NCBI GenBank assembly: GCA_029933535.1
Contig: JAOZNZ010000152.1
Span: 1 to 7,616 of the forward strand
DNA from: a bacterium
GTDB taxonomy: Bacteria; Auribacterota; UBA3054; B51-G9
Length of the DNA: 7,616 nucleotides
Direction: 5' to 3'
Shown: positions 4,932-7,616 of the stretch, piece by piece
How positions within the stretch are numbered: position 1 is the stretch's first letter
Layout: every line of letters starts with the position of its first letter
Notes under the pieces: generated by a model
Told to the model about the DNA's origin: nothing
The model's input: only the letters and a program-made list of their open reading frames with translations
Databases searched by the model: none
Made by a program: the position numbers and the translations under genes

Positions 4932-7616
4932 ATGAAAAAAGCTATAAATATTTTTGGATTAGCGCTTGTTTTGTTATTTTTTGCAGGTTGCGGTAAAAAA
5001 GAAGATAACCTGCCTTCAGAATCAAAATCTGATAAAGTTGCAAAAGCACTCCCATCAACTGAAAAATCTACAAAGTCTGAATCCCCTGCTGAATCCGATT
5101 TTCAAAATAAAAATTTACGTCCGGTAATTGTTACAGTTTTGGAAAGCGGTTGTTTTTCTCCCGGTGCAGTTGCAAGAGTTGAAAAGACAGCTGGGGAACA
5201 TAAGTTATGGAGAGCTAAGACTGACCAAAACGGGGTAGCAAAAGTTCTTATTCCACCGAATCAAACATTTTTCCGGGTGACTGCGATCAAAGATAGTTAC
5301 GCATTTGCTTCATTTTATACAAACCGGCTTGCTCCGGGTATTACACCGGTTTACGTTGAACTTAGTCTTGAAGAGCCCGGAGTTGTGATAACAGCAAAAC
5401 TTATAGCTGATAAAGATATTGATGAAGAAAATGTGCTTGCCAAAATAGTTACTGAAAGAAGAATTGATTATCGACGTTGCGCGGTAACTTCACTCCATTG
5501 TGAAGACAACAAAGTAATTTTTCCACCGATTAGAGATGGAGCCAAAAGGCTGAAAGTTGTAGTTAAAGCAAAAGGATTTGCAGAATCTTATTCAGAATAT
5601 TTTGACACACTAAATAATGAAGATAAAACTGTGCAGGTTAAACTTCTGTCAAGTGTTAAATTTCGTGGTAAAGCCGTGAGAAGTGACGGCGTGATAATAA
5701 CAAATTTTTATGTTCATGCATTACCACGCGGACTTCATGAAAAAGGTGGAATGCCGGGACATGTTACAAAAAGAATAATAACCGACAGCGAAGGTAATTT
5801 TGAAATTGATGGTTTACTTCCTGAACATTATAAAATTGTATTTTCGCCAATCGAAGCGCTTCAAATAAGCACAAATATTTTTTTGAGTTCAGATGTAGAG
5901 AATTATATGGAACTTGTTTTCCCAAAATTTAAATATCATAATATTAATGGTATTGTTAAATACGAACACTCAGGCGAACCGGCAGCAGGAATAGGGGTCA
6001 AATATATTCTCAGGTATAATGAAGTAAAAGAGCTCAAGACTAAAACAGATTCAAACGGTAAATTCAGTTTTTCTGTGCCGGTTCTCAGCAGTATAAACTC
6101 AACATTAATAGTAAACGAGCCCGGCTACGCAAAAGTCAAATACAATATTTACAAATATAAAGGAAAAATTATCGCTTTTTTATTGCGGGAAACCGGTACT
6201 CTTACAGGAACGATTAAAACTCAGACCGGCAAACCTGTTTCGGGAATAAAAGTTAAAATATTGTCTGTACATACATCATCATCTAAAAGGGCATCAAATA
6301 CTGCTTCATTAGAGCGATATCCCAAACGGGAAATCATCCCTGCATGTAATGCCGAGAGTAAATTTTCATCAGATAAATATGGTACGTATGTAATATCAAA
6401 TGTTGCCGCTCCACAATCATATACAATTAAAATAGATAGATGGGAAAATAAAGATTATTATTCACCGTACAATTATGATAATAAGATAAAAATCGAACCA
6501 GGAGAGACAACAGTTTACGATATCGCTATGTTTCGCAAACCGGTTGTATTAGTGCAATTAAAAGATCGGGAAGGTAATCCGATTTTAAAATATACACTAC
6601 ATAAAGGAAATCGAAGTGGTGGCGGAAACTACGTAGCTCTGTCCGATGATGATGACTGGTATCGTATTGATATATGTGGAAGTGATGCAAAAGGAAAAAT
6701 AACTTTGATAGCAGAAACAAAGAACTGGCAATACGCGAAAAAGGAAAACATTTTTATAGAGCCTGATAAAACAAATAAAATAATTCTTACATTAAGTGAT
6801 GTGCCGCCACCTGATATTGCAGGATTTGTATATACATCGGACATGAATCCTTTAGTTGACGGTTACATTAGCGCAAAAGCAAACGGTAAATACGGGGATG
6901 ACCAATGTGATTATCTTGGTTATTTTAAAATAACCGGAATGGAATTGAAAAAAAGTGACGAAATTAAATTGTCAGCTCATTATAAAGAAGTCAATTTTTA
7001 TACAAACGTTTTTGCAGGTGATGATGATTTCGAATGGGTACTTCAAAAACCAAAACGAATTTTCGGTCGGGTGTGTATTGGAGATATTAACACCCCGGCA
7101 ACGAATTACACTTTCAGCATTATAAACAAATGCAGCAAAACATTTTATTCTCAAGACGGAACTTTTTCATTATTGATTGATAATTGCATTATTAAAAAAG
7201 ACGGTAAGATGAAAATTGTTGTTCCCGGTTATGTTACAGAATACATAACATTTAATTATATTGATTTTAAAACATCAAATCCATACGACGTTGGCGATAT
7301 TATCATAAAAAACAAACCGGCAACAATAACAGGACGTGTGATTGATCAAGATTACAATCCTCTCAGTGCATTTGTTTCGCTTATGGAAATTAAAGATGAT
7401 AGCAAACCAAAGAACATTTTAAACGTTAGGAATGATAAAACAGACGGCACATTTAAGTTTACCGGTCTTCCGCCGGGAAATTATTATATAAGAGCAAACA
7501 CACGATTTAATCGTGCGGAAACCGAATCTTTTGAATTGTACTCTGATGAAAGTTATTCGCTGCCTGATTTGATGATTAACGAGACAAATGTCGCACATGT
7601 ATTGTTCGAATTTATA
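4932..7616 (+). CDS. Large lipoprotein of repeated Ig-like / carboxypeptidase-regulatory-like domains (3' end outside window)
   Basis: The frame stays open for 895 codons to the window edge, so the C-terminus is missing. A lipoprotein signal ends in F-A-G-C with the lipidated cysteine at 20, followed by Gly rather than Asp. A hydrophilic Lys/Ser/Glu-rich linker (about 22-60) follows. After it come roughly eight or nine beta-sandwich-like units at about 63-115, 150-235, 242-306, 335-405, 421-504, 536-625, 628-690, 709-785 and 797-860. The clearest show the G-x-V/I...G-x-P/L opening, a T-D-x-x-G-x-F-x-F/I centre and a P-G-x-Y ending typical of CarboxypepD_reg-like folds, for example ITGRVID...KTDGTFKFTGLPPGNYYIRA. 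No catalytic domain is seen in this part. I infer a surface or periplasmic scaffold, adhesion or glycan-binding role; an enzyme domain beyond the window is possible. No Shine-Dalgarno sequence or clear promoter precedes the ATG. Confidence 0.85.
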   Translation, partial: MKKAINIFGLALVLLFFAGCGKKEDNLPSESKSDKVAKALPSTEKSTKSESPAESDFQNKNLRPVIVTVLESGCFSPGAVARVEKTAGEHKLWRAKTDQNGVAKVLIPPNQTFFRVTAIKDSYAFASFYTNRLAPGITPVYVELSLEEPGVVITAKLIADKDIDEENVLAKIVTERRIDYRRCAVTSLHCEDNKVIFPPIRDGAKRLKVVVKAKGFAESYSEYFDTLNNEDKTVQVKLLSSVKFRGKAVRSDGVIITNFYVHALPRGLHEKGGMPGHVTKRIITDSEGNFEIDGLLPEHYKIVFSPIEALQISTNIFLSSDVENYMELVFPKFKYHNINGIVKYEHSGEPAAGIGVKYILRYNEVKELKTKTDSNGKFSFSVPVLSSINSTLIVNEPGYAKVKYNIYKYKGKIIAFLLRETGTLTGTIKTQTGKPVSGIKVKILSVHTSSSKRASNTASLERYPKREIIPACNAESKFSSDKYGTYVISNVAAPQSYTIKIDRWENKDYYSPYNYDNKIKIEPGETTVYDIAMFRKPVVLVQLKDREGNPILKYTLHKGNRSGGGNYVALSDDDDWYRIDICGSDAKGKITLIAETKNWQYAKKENIFIEPDKTNKIILTLSDVPPPDIAGFVYTSDMNPLVDGYISAKANGKYGDDQCDYLGYFKITGMELKKSDEIKLSAHYKEVNFYTNVFAGDDDFEWVLQKPKRIFGRVCIGDINTPATNYTFSIINKCSKTFYSQDGTFSLLIDNCIIKKDGKMKIVVPGYVTEYITFNYIDFKTSNPYDVGDIIIKNKPATITGRVIDQDYNPLSAFVSLMEIKDDSKPKNILNVRNDKTDGTFKFTGLPPGNYYIRANTRFNRAETESFELYSDESYSLPDLMINETNVAHVLFEFI

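Noticed and set aside
4904..4932. TGGACA as a -35 for the lipoprotein gene
   Set aside because: It matches five of six, but the position 17 bp downstream is TTACAA, a poor -10 overlapping the start codon.
4784..4996. 70-codon plus-strand ORF overlapping the lipoprotein start
   Set aside because: It is made of repeat words and then overlaps the real lipoprotein signal peptide in another frame.

Overview
The window looks like chromosomal DNA from a Gram-negative bacterium. It has moderate to low GC, two lipoprotein genes with clear lipoboxes, wide intergenic regions full of short repeats, and no Shine-Dalgarno sequence before any of the four genes. Weak Shine-Dalgarno use together with a DUF2961/GH172 lipoprotein fits the FCB (Bacteroidota-Ignavibacteria-like) or PVC/Planctomycetes-Lentisphaerae-like lineages. 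No marker gene here decides between them, so the placement is a guess.

Layout. Positions 1-221 hold short tandem arrays: heptamers, a hairpin, heptamers again, then a 9-bp array whose last unit contains the stop codon of the first gene. A minus-strand gene (219-1769) encodes a GH172/DUF2961 lipoprotein with both catalytic glutamates. It is preceded by an extended -10 promoter placed so that the transcript should be leaderless. A 277-bp divergent intergenic region (1770-2046) carries promoters for both flanking genes, a bulged hairpin element, a 15-bp direct repeat and a CACGAA octamer array. Plus-strand genes follow: a DUF362 protein with an unusual C-terminal cysteine cluster (2047-3198), a class II tRNA nucleotidyltransferase with an HD domain (cca, 3350-4714), and a very long lipoprotein of repeated Ig-like/carboxypeptidase-regulatory-like domains that runs off the right edge (4932-7616, at least 895 aa).

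The genes do not form an obvious pathway. cca is tRNA-maturation housekeeping. The GH172 enzyme probably acts on a fructan- or arabinan-type glycan at the cell surface or in the periplasm. The big lipoprotein is likely a surface or periplasmic structural or binding protein, and the DUF362 protein is a putative Fe-S protein of unknown role.

The most unusual feature is the intergenic DNA. All four gaps contain degenerate tandem arrays of 7, 8 or 9 bp, usually paired with a compact hairpin, and at two places the arrays end exactly on a stop or start codon. One heptamer family and one hairpin family each recur in two separate gaps. A four-tract G-quadruplex motif lies directly after the cca stop codon. 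No CRISPR array, insertion sequence, tRNA or rRNA was seen.
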